From assembly GCF_040183065.1 (NCBI RefSeq), contig NC_091125.1, positions 128,860,121 to 128,924,120 of the forward strand: a stretch of DNA of 64,000 bases. Direction: 5' to 3'. Shown in pieces: positions 33,532 to 44,835 of this stretch (position 1 is its first letter; each line of letters starts with the position of its first letter). Both the position numbers and the translations under genes were made by a program. This stretch comes from Periplaneta americana. Taxonomy: Eukaryota; Arthropoda; Insecta; Blattodea; Blattidae. The notes below the pieces were generated by a model, which was not told where the DNA came from, ran no database searches, and worked only from the letters and a program-made list of their open reading frames with translations.

Positions 33532-33850
33532 TTTTTTCCTTGTTACGAGGGAGGGAGGGAACATCCCACGCACTACGACTTGAGGTCTATTGTACACACC
33601 CTATATGGGATGAGTTGCGTGCCCACCGATCCTCTACGCGCACTGACCTGACCACTTGACTCCCTTAACGACCGGTCCCTACAGCCAACAGAGTCCATGT
33701 ACCACTCCTGCTTCGGCAATCCCCCCAAGGCGGAAGTCCTCCCCCGAGAAGGTCTGCCCCGGGTTCCGTTGCAGAAGTTATCCATCATCACCTGAATACA
33801 ATCCACACAGGCCGGTCGAGAGAGCCAGCAGCTTTCTTAGTCGCTGACTT
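33532..33850. other. GC-rich unassigned segment in intron 2
   Basis: Base composition is clearly GC-richer than both sides (gggagggaggg, cctcccccgagaaggtctgc, gccggtcgagagagccagca). Overlapping frames on both strands (33573-33806 minus, 33656-33847 plus) are arginine/serine rich and I recognise no domain. Probably a fragment of a dispersed repeat. Confidence 0.4.
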
Positions 33851-33959
33851 TCTCTGTTTGGCTTACAGTGCAGAGTGATTCAGAACTTATGTTACAGAAT
33901 AATATTATAATATGCAGAGGATAATAAAACAAACATTTTTCATCAAGCAATGAATGTCC

Positions 33960-34500
33960 TATCTCGCACCAGAACGGCGCTACACTTGTTTCATTGCTGT
34001 GGCTGACAGACATTCATTCATTCGTTCAAGGGCCAATGACTTGACTTTTTGATGACTAAGCTTTCAATGAAAAACAACAGACAATGACGCTTGACAACTT
34101 GTGCATTACAGAAGAGCTTCGAACTGACTCCTCCTTTTTTGTAAACAATACTGACATCGTCGAAGCATTGACTTCCGTACCTATTCAAATATGTCAGGTG
34201 TAGTATGGAGGTGTTACAGGCGTCGTCAATCCGTGAAAGAAAATCATGGACATGGTCTACAGTTGTGGCATACACTTAGGTCTTCAAATGTCCCCACAAG
34301 AAGTCAAGTGGATTAAGATTGGTGATGTTACTGGCCATGGGACCGGACCTTGATAATATCAATCCGTTATCAAATGTTGCCGTCAGCTATTGCCTTGTCA
34401 CAAAACTGAAGTGCGTAGGAGCTCCGCCATGCTGGAACCATGTCCTGGCGCATACTGCAAGCGATACCTCTTCCAATAAAATGGCAGGATGTTTTACATA
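33960..34500 (-). pseudogene. Mariner-type transposase relic in intron 2
   Basis: The minus strand reads CARTWFQHGGAPTHFSFVTR, then with shifts NPLDFLWGHLKT, a stop, and VYATTVDHVHDFLSRIDDAC. This follows a Tc1/mariner-like transposase pattern (WFQ-D-GAP-HF, then SPDL-PLDFFLWGHLK, VYA). The aspartate of the WFQxDGAP box is glycine here and the SPD segment is changed, so catalysis is lost twice over. It differs from the mariner relics at 0.9, 23 and 49.6 kb. Confidence 0.75.
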
Positions 34501-35233
34501 AATATGTTCTTTTGAAAACTTGATATGAGCATTAGTCTAATAAAATTGTGACATAACTTCAATCTTATATAAGTTTTCATAACCTTAGAACTGTAATCCC
34601 TTCGGTTGAATTCTGAATCACTGTGTATAAAGCTACAATGTGCATAAATAGGTGGAATAAAAACAAGTAGGTAATCATGGATTGGAAGAGCTTCCTTATG
34701 GCACTGTATAAGATTGTTATAGTACTTGTAGCTTGCGTTAGGGTGTAATAGTCTATATGGCAACGAATAAGAGTCTAACTATGTACTTAGGGAAATAATG
34801 TACCATATATCCTTATTTCGGGGGTATTCAATTTTATTGAAACATTATTTTTCTATTTTATTTTATGGTAGACCTAATTCCGGTCATGGCATAGGTCTAT
34901 GACGTGACCCCATCATCACCAATGATAGTCACTGGATTGGATCCAGTAAACATTTGTTGTGGCCTCTACGGCTACCGTATCAAATCGTTTTGACTTAGTT
35001 GACACTCGGGTAACAATCTTCGGTACACAAACGACAGATGGAATGAATGAATGTTTTTATGTATGTAATTCATTACTTGTGTGGCAAAATAATCGTTTTT
35101 AAATGCTGAATCATATTTAATATCCAAGTGCAAAAACTCCTAACATCGTTGATAAATAACTCTGTGTACGTTGTCATAATATAAGTATGCTACTATACTG
35201 TGTGTATTGTACATATCTATAAGTTATAATACA
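34501..35233. other. Intron 2, unassigned
   Basis: AT-rich, no recognisable element. Confidence 0.35.
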
Positions 35234-35478
35234 TGTAACATTTTCTATAAACTTCATGCTATTTTTTTCAGTACTTTATAAAGTAAATAAGAATAGAAAG
35301 AATGAGGATTAAGTATGTAACATTTTCTATAAACTTCATGCTATTTTTTTCAGTACTTTATAAAGTAAATAAGAATAGAAAGAATGAGGATTAAGTATGT
35401 AACATTTTTATAAACTTCATGCTATTTTTTCAGTACTTTATAATGTAAATAATAATAATAGAAAGAATGAGAAATAAG
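35234..35478. repeat. 82-bp tandem repeat, three copies
   Basis: Unit starts TGTAACATTTTCTATAAACT. Copies at 35234-35315 and 35316-35397 are identical over 82 bp, and a third (35398-35478) has small indels and an AAT expansion. Each copy contains a CTATTTTTTTCAG stretch that looks like a splice acceptor. It lies 370 bp upstream of exon 3. Confidence 0.95.
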
Positions 35479-35846
35479 TACCATTATAGCTTGAAAGAGT
35501 TCAAATCATTTTGCAAAAATTGAATTTAAAAACTTTGGTAAATAGAGAAGAATGTCTACAGGGCGTTTTAAATTCTATTCGATTGCCAAAATTTCTTAAA
35601 AAAATGTTAAATTCGGTTTCTACAAACATCTATCAAACGTTTCATGGTTCGAAGTAAACTAACATAGGCCTACCCTTTACCTATTCTATGAGTGAAGATG
35701 ATGATGGTTATTTTTATGATTTAATGGAAAAGTAGTTTAATGTTCTAGTTTTTAGTATTATACTGTGGGCTGTACAGTCTTCCAGCTGCATGGTATAGCG
35801 AAACCTTTTCTTAAAAACTTAAAAAATGTTTAATTTTGTGTTGCAG
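35479..35846. other. Intron 2 end with acceptor of exon 3
   Basis: Ends 'gtttaattttgtgttgcag', a normal pyrimidine tract and AG. No other feature. Confidence 0.6.
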
Positions 35847-35963
35847 GGCTTGGCTTTCGTCCTGTCGTTCACTCCACTTCCCCTTTGATCTGGTACTCCT
35901 GGGGGAAAGGCGAGGATATATCGTACAAGAATTACGTAGAAGCGTTGAACAAATTCTTTAAAG
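35847..35963 (+). CDS. ATPase beta subunit exon 3 (extracellular, membrane-proximal)
   Basis: Encodes 38 residues between split glycine codons (G|GG and G|GT). It begins (G)LGFRPVV, matching the family motif P-G-L-(G/S)-F/Y-R/Q-P, then SPLIWYSWGKGEDISYKNYV and EALNKFFK, where the usual pattern is I-W/K-Y/F followed by Y-x-x-x-L-x-x-F-L/F. There is no cysteine. In vertebrate beta1 the first cysteine of the first disulfide falls shortly after this region. The donor AAAG|GTATGG is acceptable. Extracellular side, near the alpha subunit contact. Confidence 0.9.
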
Positions 35964-36649
35964 GTATGGACAACAGGTTAATTCACAATGAGCTATGCGG
36001 CTGTTTCGTTGAGAGCATGTCACTTGTCTTCGTGCTATAATGAATGTTTAAAGCACTTCAGATCAAAGCTAGAATTAACTGTACAGACTACATTTTGCAC
36101 TGAAATGTATTCTGAACTGGATAAGGGAGAAAGCTATGGTTGCTATGGAGAATTATTGTTTAGAAGGGATGTAGACCTAAATTGTACTTTTTCCACTGCT
36201 GGTGATAGACTCGTATGTGAGGTCAATATGTGTGTTGGCGTCATGAGCAGCACGATATTTTGCTTCCCAATATTTAGGAAAATAAGCTGTAAAAATAATA
36301 ACTGTAATATTTGAAGCTAGTATATTATGACCAAGCGTCCAGCTGTATCGGCGAAATATTGAACTAAACGTCTAACGTCATTGCATTGTTGACAGTCACA
36401 GAGCGCATGAACATCAGGCCTACCAACCTATTATGAACGATAAAATGGAGGCGATGGGAATTTGGTAGGGCTCATAGAGTTAGTATAATCCCTGATCACA
36501 TAACAGATTGGCCATCCCCATATTAGAAACGAACATTTGAAAGAGAACCACCAGAATCGCCACCGTCGATTGGGAACGTCCTCTAGATGGAAGTACAGTT
36601 GTTCCATGCAATTCAATTTTTTTATATTCTTGTAATATAAGACATAGGC
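35964..36649. other. ATPase beta intron 3, left end
   Basis: Open frames at 35988-36314 and 36431-36616 run through intronic sequence. No domain. Nothing else recognised. Confidence 0.4.
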
Positions 36650-37041
36650 CTATAATCGCGACGTTGTTATTTCCGGCTTGACTCCGCCTCTTTGCTTACG
36701 TCTAGGTAGGTAGTATCGTTCGCCATTTTTGTTCTTTCGTTCCCGAGCTACCATACGAGGAATCTATTTGCCAAACCGTTAAACATTATCATGTCGTAGC
36801 TCCTATGATAATAAATCAAAAGCACTGTAATTCAGCAAATAATTGAGCGGCAAATAACGTCTTCGTGTTCTTTATGCCAACGCCAATGAAAGAGCCAAAA
36901 TGGCGGGCGATTATATTACGTATTTATCGAGCCTTAAGAAATGAATAACGTCTTCATAAGCGAATCACAAGACGCACACGTTTAAATGTAGCCGACCTGC
37001 AACGCGATTGGCTGCCAGAAATTAGAGCGACGGGACTATAG
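36650..37041. mobile_element. MITE with CTAYAGTC termini, copy 2
   Basis: Same family as 175-586 but inverted: ends CTATAATCGCGACG (left) and CGTCGCTC-type 'gagcgacgggactatag' (right), 392 bp. Internal shared pieces include 'cgccatttttgttctttcgt', 'ggcaaataacgtcttcgtgt' and 'cacacgtttaaatgtagcc'. Confidence 0.8.
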
Positions 37042-37783
37042 TATCGGATTTTTTTTAAAAATAGCAATTCAAAAGAGAGTTATAATGTGACTTTTTATGC
37101 AGTGGCTAGATGGCAGCATAGTGAAATAAGGCGCGGATTTCTATGACATGTTATATTTTTTCCTATGGGATTGTTTCGGTTTTCAGACTGATTCAAACTT
37201 TATTCCAACCATTCTGAAGAAAATGGAAGAGTCTTTATTGGTCATATAAATGCATATTTGAACCATTTTTAATTTTGTAGCATATTTAGTACGAAACTAC
37301 ATAATATTAGCCTAACCTTATATTTTGGGAATAAGTGTATGCATATTTAGGCATTTTGTTTTAAGTTTTATAGCATATTTAGTAAAAATTCGCGTCACAA
37401 TGTTATATTTTGCGCATTTATCATATTTAATGCATTCATTCAAACCATAAAGAGCCGTGGTAAATGTAATACTATGAAAGTTTATCAGGATAGCTCTAAA
37501 ATACCTATATTTTCGCAAAAATTCAATCAAAGAAAGTATGCACTGACTGTGGAATGTAGGGTGTCAAGTAGCAGTTAGAAATTGTATTTTAATCAATGTT
37601 TAATGCCGAGAATTAAAACAACGTGACATACATGTGTTACTGATAGTCATATTTCGAATTATCATAGTGTACTGCAGTTCGTACAATTGATAATAGTAAT
37701 AGTATTGATAATTATAATTAATTAGAACTATCGATATTATCGATTGTCATTACAATTTTTTATCTTATTAAATGGTTATAAAC

Positions 37784-37784
<1 letters not shown>
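37042..37784. other. Intron 3 stretch with a dispersed repeat
   Basis: 37220-37395 ('ttggtcatataaatgcatat', 'tagcatatttagt' twice) matches 48405-48515 and, loosely, 7128-7185 and 5815-5845. A moderately repeated AT-rich family with unknown origin. The rest is unassigned. Confidence 0.5.

Positions 37785-37828
<44 letters not shown>
37785..37828. repeat. (AT)n microsatellite
   Basis: About 44 bp AT array in intron 3. Confidence 0.95.
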
Positions 37829-37831
<3 letters not shown>

Positions 37832-38180
37832 TTTAACATGTAAACATATATTGAATTTAATAATAAGAACTGTATTCAAACTGAATTAGCCTACATACCG
37901 GCACTATTAATCTGTTAACACACTATATTACGAAGTTTTACATTGTTGCCAACGATTATAATCTGTCCTTTTCTTGTATAAGATTTCAACACTGTCCATC
38001 ACGGCGGTATCACTATTACAATGTCCATCAATCACTTCTATTTCCGACAGCTTTTCCTCGTGTTTCCACTGCATATGATCACGCATATTGCTTATCAATT
38101 CTCAAACATAGTTGAGACTGAAATGTTTTATTCCCTTCAATTTTCTTGAAAAATTCCCAGAAGCAAGTACAATCACACTA

Positions 38181-38371
38181 CTAGCACAATCTAGTATATA
38201 CAGTCACGAAGCTCAATACGTAGTAAATATGCATCCATAGATAGTTGCTAACCACTAGGATCGCTACTATCGCTTCATTACAGACAATGCGAAATAATAC
38301 CGGCACAGTCTATTGTTCCTAGTACCCTCACAACTCAAGCTTCGTGACTATATACACTAGATTGTGCTACT
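38181..38371. mobile_element. MITE X copy 2 with long terminal repeats
   Basis: The 158-bp core 38197-38354 is the reverse of 6918-7075. Here the terminal repeat extends outward: ACTAGCACAATCTAGTATAT on the left mirrors 'actagattgtgctactag' on the right, giving about 33-bp arms. This defines the full element at about 190 bp. Confidence 0.85.
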
Positions 38372-39759
38372 AGGGCGGAGCCATCTTTGAAATATGATTA
38401 ATGCTCTTTCCTTTCTCGATATTATCAGTAATCGCTTGAACTATCAATAATGTTGGAAACAATTTGCCTGTCGATAGTTTCGATAGTTGAGGGAACTATC
38501 GATGGTATAGATAGTAGGCTTATTAACATCTATCGCCCATCACTTGGACGGATCATAATAAATGGACAACAGCGATACAGTACGTTTCTAAAAACTGTTA
38601 TTTTCACAAATCAAATTACACTAAATGTAAGATTACAGTGTAAGAAATCTGAGATATTATTCTGAACACATTTCTTAATAAAACATAGCTGTTAGTCTGT
38701 TATTAATATTTAAGTTAAAGAAAAGACTGTGTGCGAAGCAACAACTTCATCAAAAGTCAGTTCTGAGTTAGGCTTTTGTTATTTTTAACAAGTCCTAAAA
38801 GTGGTCATTAGTCATAAGATTTATTTCCGATTATCTTATTGTCTTCACAGAAGTACGTACTTCCAAACATGGATTCATTATTCGTCTTTAATATATACAT
38901 ATTCAGGATATTTTTGAATTCTCTCAACGTTTGAATTTCGAAACATTTTGAAAGTTTACAAATTTTCACGATTACGTTTTGAAAGTTGAGGGTCAAGTTT
39001 ACCCCGGATTATTTTTCCGTGTTCCTTCAGTCGATCTTGTCACGCTACATCGATTGATACTTCAAACGTCCGGATCGGTTGAAATCTCACAGAGTTATGC
39101 AGATAAAATGGCTACCGAAACGCAGTTTTCGAGACATGTTTAGCCCCAACCGTCTCGGCCTTGAGGATCTGACTGGTTTCTTGAGGATGATTACGGTTAC
39201 GGGACTCCTTCGTCTACACGGTGGTATACTTTTCGTTTCGTTATTTGTTCAAAAGTTAAAAGCGGTTCTAAAATAGTACATCGTTGACAGAGCGGTTGGT
39301 GACCTACCGTACCGAATACAAAGAAGTAGTTCGACGTCAAAATAATCTAGAGGGTCACATGGGGTCCGCTAGCCGCTAGTTGATCAACTCTGATTTACAT
39401 GAAAGCTCCATGTGCCATTAGCCCATCTCGCAGAACTAATATCGGCGTAGTCTTCTTAATGACATTCATTTGTTTCACTCTAACTGGCCATCATGGGCTT
39501 TATTTCCTAGCAAATTTAATTAGATCTCTCCCCTCGTCTTGTTACTCTTTCTCATTAAACAGTTTTATGTCTTTTTTTTTTTTTTTGCTGTTTTATTGAA
39601 TCGGCTTTGTTCCGGTGGGGAACTGCATTACAAGTTTCGAAAGATTCTCTTGTGGGAGATTAAAAGGATCGATGCCATGAAGATGATCTACGTTCCTCGA
39701 GACAAGTTTCACGATTATTCAGTTTCACCAATTTCACCGCAGGAAGCTGATTTCCTCAT
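38372..39759. other. Intron 3, unassigned
   Basis: 38400-38540 holds several 'ctatcgata' variants (tcgatagtttcgatag). 39000-39370 is less AT-rich, with no domain seen. T14 run near 39574. Confidence 0.35.
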
Positions 39760-40262
39760 GCAGGAATGTGCTCGGGCGTGACTTCGTATCCCGTTTGGAC
39801 TGATTATCTCGTTGAATTCCCTTCGAAGTTTTCCTCAACTGTCAACCTCGTAATATTTTATTTAGCGACGGAGAGGTTTCTCAGCATCGAAATTGAACGT
39901 GGTTCAGGAATATCCGACAAATTTTGCGTGGAGCCCTCTATCGGGGACAGAGTTCCTTTACGTACCATAAATCTACAGCATGGGACTCAATGCTTTACTT
40001 TCCTCCCGATAGAAGCCATGCTCAGGATTTTATCGTCCTTAAAAATCCAATGCCCTCGACCGAATTTGAACCCACGAACGTCTGACTCAACGAACGGCAT
40101 TGTAACTATGAGATCACCGAGGACGACATACCCAACTGCAAGGCGAATGTCAGATAATCCATTGCAAATCCTCGGTATTATCTCTCCAAAATACCATCGC
40201 ATTGTCACCAATTCCACAGATGCTAAATAATCTCGCAGTTGATAAAGTATTGTCAAATAACT
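39760..40262 (+). mobile_element. SINE B copy 3 with a nested SINE
   Basis: The left part (39760-39845: gtgctcgggcgtgacttcgt, then ttggactgattatctcgttg) and right part (40130-40262: aaggcgaatgtcagataatc, then ttgtcaccaattccacagat, gataaagtattgtcaaat) belong to the SINE B family. The 285 bp between them are a second SINE on the minus strand. Confidence 0.75.
39845..40130 (-). mobile_element. tRNA-headed SINE nested in SINE B (minus)
   Basis: Minus strand: head GTCGTCCTCGGTGATCTCAT ... GTGGGTTCAAATTCGG (B-box-like), body 'ggatttttaaggacgataaa', 'catgctgtagatttatggta' and 'gagggctccacgcaaaattt'. Related to the fragment at 21340-21560. CAACTG occurs at both junctions as a possible short duplication. 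Confidence 0.65.
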
Positions 40263-40704
40263 GTTTTAAAACAGTCTAGTCCTTTCTCATTTTACCAGTC
40301 GTAATCCTTTGTGTAATTTACTTTCTTGAGCTATCATTCAAATTACACACAAAAATAAACGTTAGCTGTGCATATATTCATTAAATCTTTTTACTGTAAC
40401 CAGCAGGATACTATTAACTTCATAAAATCTACTGAATCCACTGTAGCCTTCAACTAGAGTTTCTTCTAACAAATGAGAGGTACTTTGATCTATGTTCGTT
40501 ATAGATGCCTTCCTTCAGTAACTATAATTGAGACAGGGAAATCAAAAACTCCCTAACTCCAATAAACCAAATTTTACAGGAGAGAGAAAAAACTTATTAT
40601 TTCTCTTACTAACTTTAAATATTATACATTTACCTATCAATATTGTGTAAAATTAAATTCTTTATTAATTAAATACTTCAAAACCTAAATTTTTACATTA
40701 TCTT

Positions 40705-41540
40705 ATAGATAGATAGATAGATATTTATTAGCCTTAGGAAATACAATGATTTCATGGCATCGTCAGAGTGAATACATAATAAATATGCGGTTACATACAT
40801 GTTTTTCCGACATACAAGATGTCTACAATAATATACAAATAATATACAATCAACACATTCAGTAATGAAGTCAATTCTCCACAGTTTTCTTCAGACCATT
40901 ACTTGTACAAGGTTCTTGGTTTCCTTATCTTCTTGGGCAGTCTCACCCCAGACATGAATCAGATAGAAAAGAGCAGTAAACACAAAAGGAGATACTAACT
41001 ACTGTAAGCTAAATTTGGAGTGCTAAACTAAGATACTCATTGACAGTAAAAGGCATATGGAAAAGTAAAATATGTTTCACTGACTTTTTAAATCTAGCAT
41101 AGCTAAGGGCTTTAGTTTCAACAGGGAGTTTGTTGTAAAGTCTTATCCCTGTATGTGATAAGCTATTGAGACTTTTGGATAACCTATGATGATTAAAATG
41201 TAAATTATTGCATGTTCTTGTGCTGTAGTTGTGATAATCAGAGTTTATTTTAAAACTATCATAATTTTGGTGGATGAAACAGACTGTTTCAAGAATGTAA
41301 ATACAAGGTAGGGGCAAAATATCAAACTCTTTGAATATTTTTTTACTATCCGAGCGAATAGGTACTTTCTTTATAATTTTCAATATTCTCTTTTGCAGTC
41401 TAAACACTTGTGCAAGTTTTGATGATGACCCCCAGATAATTATCCCATATGATAATACAGAGTGAACATAGCCAAAGTAAACCGCTCTAAGTAGTTCCTT
41501 GGGAGTTATATTGGTTAGGACACGGAAAGCATAACACACA
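40705..41540 (-). mobile_element. CR1/Jockey-type LINE 3' fragment with (GATA)n tail
   Basis: The minus strand encodes 176 uninterrupted residues at the RT carboxy-terminus: ELLRAVYFGYVHSVLSYGII, WGSSSKLAQVFRLQKRILKI, then RLYNKLPVETKALSYARFKK. It ends in a 3' UTR ('aatcattgtatttcctaagg' on the minus strand) and a (GATA/ATCT)n tail at 40705-40727. It is 5' truncated, with no catalytic YADD box. A relative lies at 57310-58233 on the plus strand. Confidence 0.88.
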
Positions 41541-42014
41541 ATTTAAAATAAACACTGCTGGAGTTAGTGGTTTTCTGACTTCCACAGTGTATGAATTAAG
41601 AAACGTGAATAAATATGAGCCATGTGAAGAAAAAAAAAGATAAGTATATCATAATTCCCTTATGGAACATTGGAATATACGAGAAAATGGAAGTTTATTG
41701 TTAAGATTAACATTGCTACTTTTTTTTTTTAATTTCAAATATATGAGACAGAAAAACACAAATTACCATAAAGCACATCAAAATACACAAATAAAACCAC
41801 AAATAATATTAAAATGTTAACACAGTCTCATTCATGTTACAGATTCTGTATTTTTTTCTCTCACTCTCATGTTCTTTCTGTGCATCTAGATTCTAGATTA
41901 TTACTGTCCGCAAACAGAGTTTGGTAATACATCCTACTTTCCTCAGAAATAAACGGCATTAAATTTTGCAAGTCCTTTTGCTTTCTTCTTTCAATAGACT
42001 AGCAATGCTGAATT

Positions 42015-42246
42015 CTGCAGTGCTTGGGAAAAGTGACATAAGTCAGTTTCCACAAACCTTTTTTGATAATTTATTGACAACTTACGGAACATCTGCTCGC
42101 TTGGAAAAAAATACGTAAGTATTCCTCCCATTACAATAATTCATACAGAAAAAAATCAAATCGACATAAACCAGTGTAAGTTGTCAATAAATTATCAAAA
42201 AAGGTTTGTGGAAACTGACTTATGTCACTTTTCCTGAGCACTGCAG
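42015..42246. mobile_element. Palindromic MITE P copy 2 (intact)
   Basis: CTGCAGTGCTTGGGAAAAGT at the left mirrors ACTTTTCCTGAGCACTGCAG at the right. The arms run about 90 bp each. It is 232 bp and the intact reference for copies at 13376-13951 and 45904-46131. Confidence 0.92.
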
Positions 42247-42872
42247 AATTGTACTTTAGTTGACTGGGGAATGATGCATCTGTATTGGGTTTCTGGAAGT
42301 TAATCGACTCGATATTGTGCCTTTAATAGTCTTTCTTACATGGATTTCATAGATTTTTGTGACATTCTGAATACCGTATCGTATCACTTTACTGAGCTGG
42401 TTGAGCGATAGTGTTGCCACCTACCGGAAAATTGAGCTTCGAATGCAAGAACTCTCTTATTCCATGGTGTAAGTGGAGTTCTGACTTCCACGAGTTTTAA
42501 AACAGCCCCCAGAATGCAGATGAATGTCGATATCTTGCCTTCCACGCATGCGGGACAAACTAAAAAGCATTATCCAGCCCATAACTCAATTTTGTCAAAC
42601 ATTGGAGTTAGTGGGTTTTTGATCTCCCTGTCTCAATTACTGAGATGTGGTCAATACGTGTTGCAGAGCTAAGTCTTGTGCGACTGGTTGTTGTAGATTG
42701 TTTATTCATCGAATATAGATCAATCAATATAGGCCCTATTTCCGAACTGCACTTGTATTTATTGTACCGTTAAACATACATGCGCGTGTTACTGAAGATC
42801 ATTGCTTCTATGTCTGTTGAGTCAGTTTATCATACAGCGTCAGATTGTCTTTAAGACCTGAGCTTCTATACG

Positions 42873-43140
42873 TGGTCTTTCACTGCAAACCCAGCATTCT
42901 CCAATCTTTCCTGTTTTCTCCCTTCTTCTTTCTTAGTCTCCGCATATGATTCAAATGTCGTCTATCATCTGATATCTTCTTCTGCCCCGAACTCTTTTCC
43001 AGTTCACCATTCCTTCCAGTGCATCCTTTAGTAGACAGTTTCTTCTCAATCAGTGACCCAACCAATTTCTTTTTCTCTTCCTGATCAGTTTTAGCATCAT
43101 TCTTTCTTCGCCGATGCTTTCCAACACGGCTTCATTTCTT
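42873..43140 (-). mobile_element. RTE-like LINE 3' fragment (family 2), copy 1
   Basis: Minus strand encodes the terminal piece ending GENRKDWRMLGLQ before a stop, with KSSGQKKISDDRRHLNHMRR upstream, and decayed LGH(W)-type sequence beyond 43060. The same 3' end recurs at 45345-45695 and 51331-51470, both on the minus strand. Confidence 0.8.
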
Positions 43141-43201
43141 ATTATGTCGGCGTTCGGGGAATGATGATGGAATGTAGAAAATAGACGTTGACGGAATGAT
43201 G

Positions 43202-43386
43202 TACAGATACGGAAACAAAATTTGGAGCTCCCGTATTATGTAAGTTTCGCTTACAACACATTGCGCATGTGCAGTAAACAAGAGCCCCTGTATACATGCT
43301 ACTTGTGTACAGTCATGTGAAATTGTTGCCTACATACATGTGGACTCCCATCAAGACTCGCTCCAAATTTTAATTCCGTATCTGTA
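43202..43386. mobile_element. Tc1/mariner-type MITE, TA duplication
   Basis: CAGATACGGAA starts at 43204 and its complement ends at 43384. The 25-bp arms end in AAAATTTGGAGC. TA flanks both sides. The 181-bp element is non-coding. Confidence 0.85.
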
Positions 43387-44009
43387 CTTGTCTAATAAAG
43401 GGAAACGGGAAAATCCTGGGAAAAAACCTAATTGCAGTCTTGTCCGTCATAAGTGTCACTATGAATCTTTCATTGGCCTTTTAATTATTTGTGGCGAGAA
43501 ATGTGTATTATGGATCTGAAAATATATTTACTTATAACTTCTCTTACAGAAAGTTAAACTTTTAGAGAAAAATTGTTGTTTTTTTTTTTTTTTGCTGTGT
43601 TGTCGTGACGTTTAGGGTTACGCTAATTAAAAACAACTATTTTATAGGTCTTCAGAAGTCATAACAATTTGTCTGAAATAGATTTCTTTTAGAAGTTCAA
43701 AATTGCATATACACAGTTCTTTTTATAGAATAATAAATTATATTTTATACTATATTTCCATAACAGCTAGAATTACATTAATTTTATGATTAAATTTATA
43801 CAGATATCTAAAATGTTTATGTGAAGAAGCGTTTAGTTACTCGACACTTAATTCCGTAAATAATATTGTATTCAGTTTCTCTAAAGAAATCATTTCAAAT
43901 GCATAAGTTTTATACCATTTTACTAGTAATTTAACTTAGCCGTAATGCATGAAAAGCATTTTTGAAAGTTAAAATTGTTTTGAATAAATCGGTATTATTT
44001 TGATCTTTA
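43387..44009. other. Intron 3, unassigned
   Basis: AT-rich with a T18 run near 43577. No element recognised. Confidence 0.35.
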
Positions 44010-44233
44010 TACAGTGTGATTGAGAAGTCTCTCCGCAGTGTTTGTGTAGCCGAGAATTCAAGTGTATTTGGTAGAGAAATCAAGTGGCAACACTGGCCGC
44101 TAAGCATATGATGGACTGGAGGTATGAGGTTGTCAAACCGGAATGAATAGGGGATTGCCAACTTTCTGCAGGGTTGTATTCTAGTGTTACTAGAACTAAT
44201 AAAGCTGCGGAGGGACTTTTCGATCGCACCGTA
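44010..44233. mobile_element. Mariner-type MITE, TA duplication
   Basis: CAGTGTGATTGAGAAGTC (44012) and, from the right end, CGGTGCGATCGAAAAGTC; both arms continue to CTCCGCAG (about 27 bp). TA on both sides. 220 bp without a transposase frame. The open frames here are shadows. Confidence 0.85.
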
Positions 44234-44514
44234 TAACCCACTATTACTTGGGCGGAGATAGGATATCTCATTTTTTTTTAAATAAAGGCTTCCTCCATTT
44301 CAAATATGGATTCGTTATTTTTGAACAGAGCTCCGTTATTTCTTTAAGTAAAAGACCTGTAACTTAAAAAAAATACAGTTTTTAATAAAAATCGTTATTT
44401 CAAAATGAATACGTATTATTTTATTTAGATAAGGGCGTATTATTTTTAAAATTAAGGATAATTTTTTTTACTAGAGTTTCATTATACTACTTAATTATTT
44501 ACGTACTTACTTAT

Positions 44515-44695
44515 TTACTTACTTACTGGATTTTAAGGAACCCGGAGGTTCATTGCCGCTCTCACATAAGCCCGCCATTGGTCCCTATGCTGAGCAAGAT
44601 TAATCCAGTCTCTACTATCATATCCCACCTCCCTCAAATCCATTTTAATATTATCTTTCCATCTACGTCTCGGTCTCCCCAAAGGTCTTCTTTTG
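44515..44695 (-). mobile_element. RTE-like LINE 3' end (family 1) with (GTAA)n tail
   Basis: The minus strand reads the same end as 29164-29903: RPRRRWKDNIKMDL, then an SRDW-type segment, INLAQHRDQWRAYVRAAMNL, then RVP and a stop. It ends in (TAAG)n at 44502-44534. Only about 180 bp survived. Confidence 0.85.
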
Positions 44696-44835
44696 AGGTT
44701 TCATAACGAGCTGTTTTTTACGGTGATGGGTTGTTAGCCCTTTGCCCAACTCCCAAGCTGGAGGACCACCCCTCATCGGCTGTCCGCGACTGCTTATTCA
44801 ATAGAGTTCCATTATATTGTATCAAAATGACAAAA
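44696..44835 (+). repeat. Dispersed repeat fragment
   Basis: 'ttgaggtttcataacgagct', 'acggtgatgggttgttagcc' and 'ccaagctggaggaccacccc' form a GC-richer unit that directly abuts the LINE fragment. I believe it is a piece of a common cockroach repeat. The assignment comes from memory. Confidence 0.4.

Larger units (their letters stand above)
40516..42642. mobile_element. Composite element with CAGTAA...TTGAGACAGGG termini
   Basis: Left arm 40516-40563 (CAGTAACTATAATTGAGACA, then GGGAAATCAAAAACTCCCTA) is mirrored at 42601-42642 (gtgggtttttgatctccctg, tctcaattactg) with a 4-bp indel and few mismatches. The 2.1 kb between them contains a LINE 3' fragment (40705-41540) and a MITE P copy (42015-42246), so the original element was shorter. 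A partial third copy of the arm (gctggagttagtggttttct) lies at 41553-41575. Confidence 0.6.

Noticed and set aside
35988-36314. A 108-residue cysteine-rich frame directly after exon 3.
   Set aside because: It is intronic, starts just after a good splice donor, and has no recognisable family. Cysteine spacing is not regular.
41009-41539. A 176-residue open frame as a host gene.
   Set aside because: It is the RT carboxy-terminus of a LINE ending in a (GATA)n tail.
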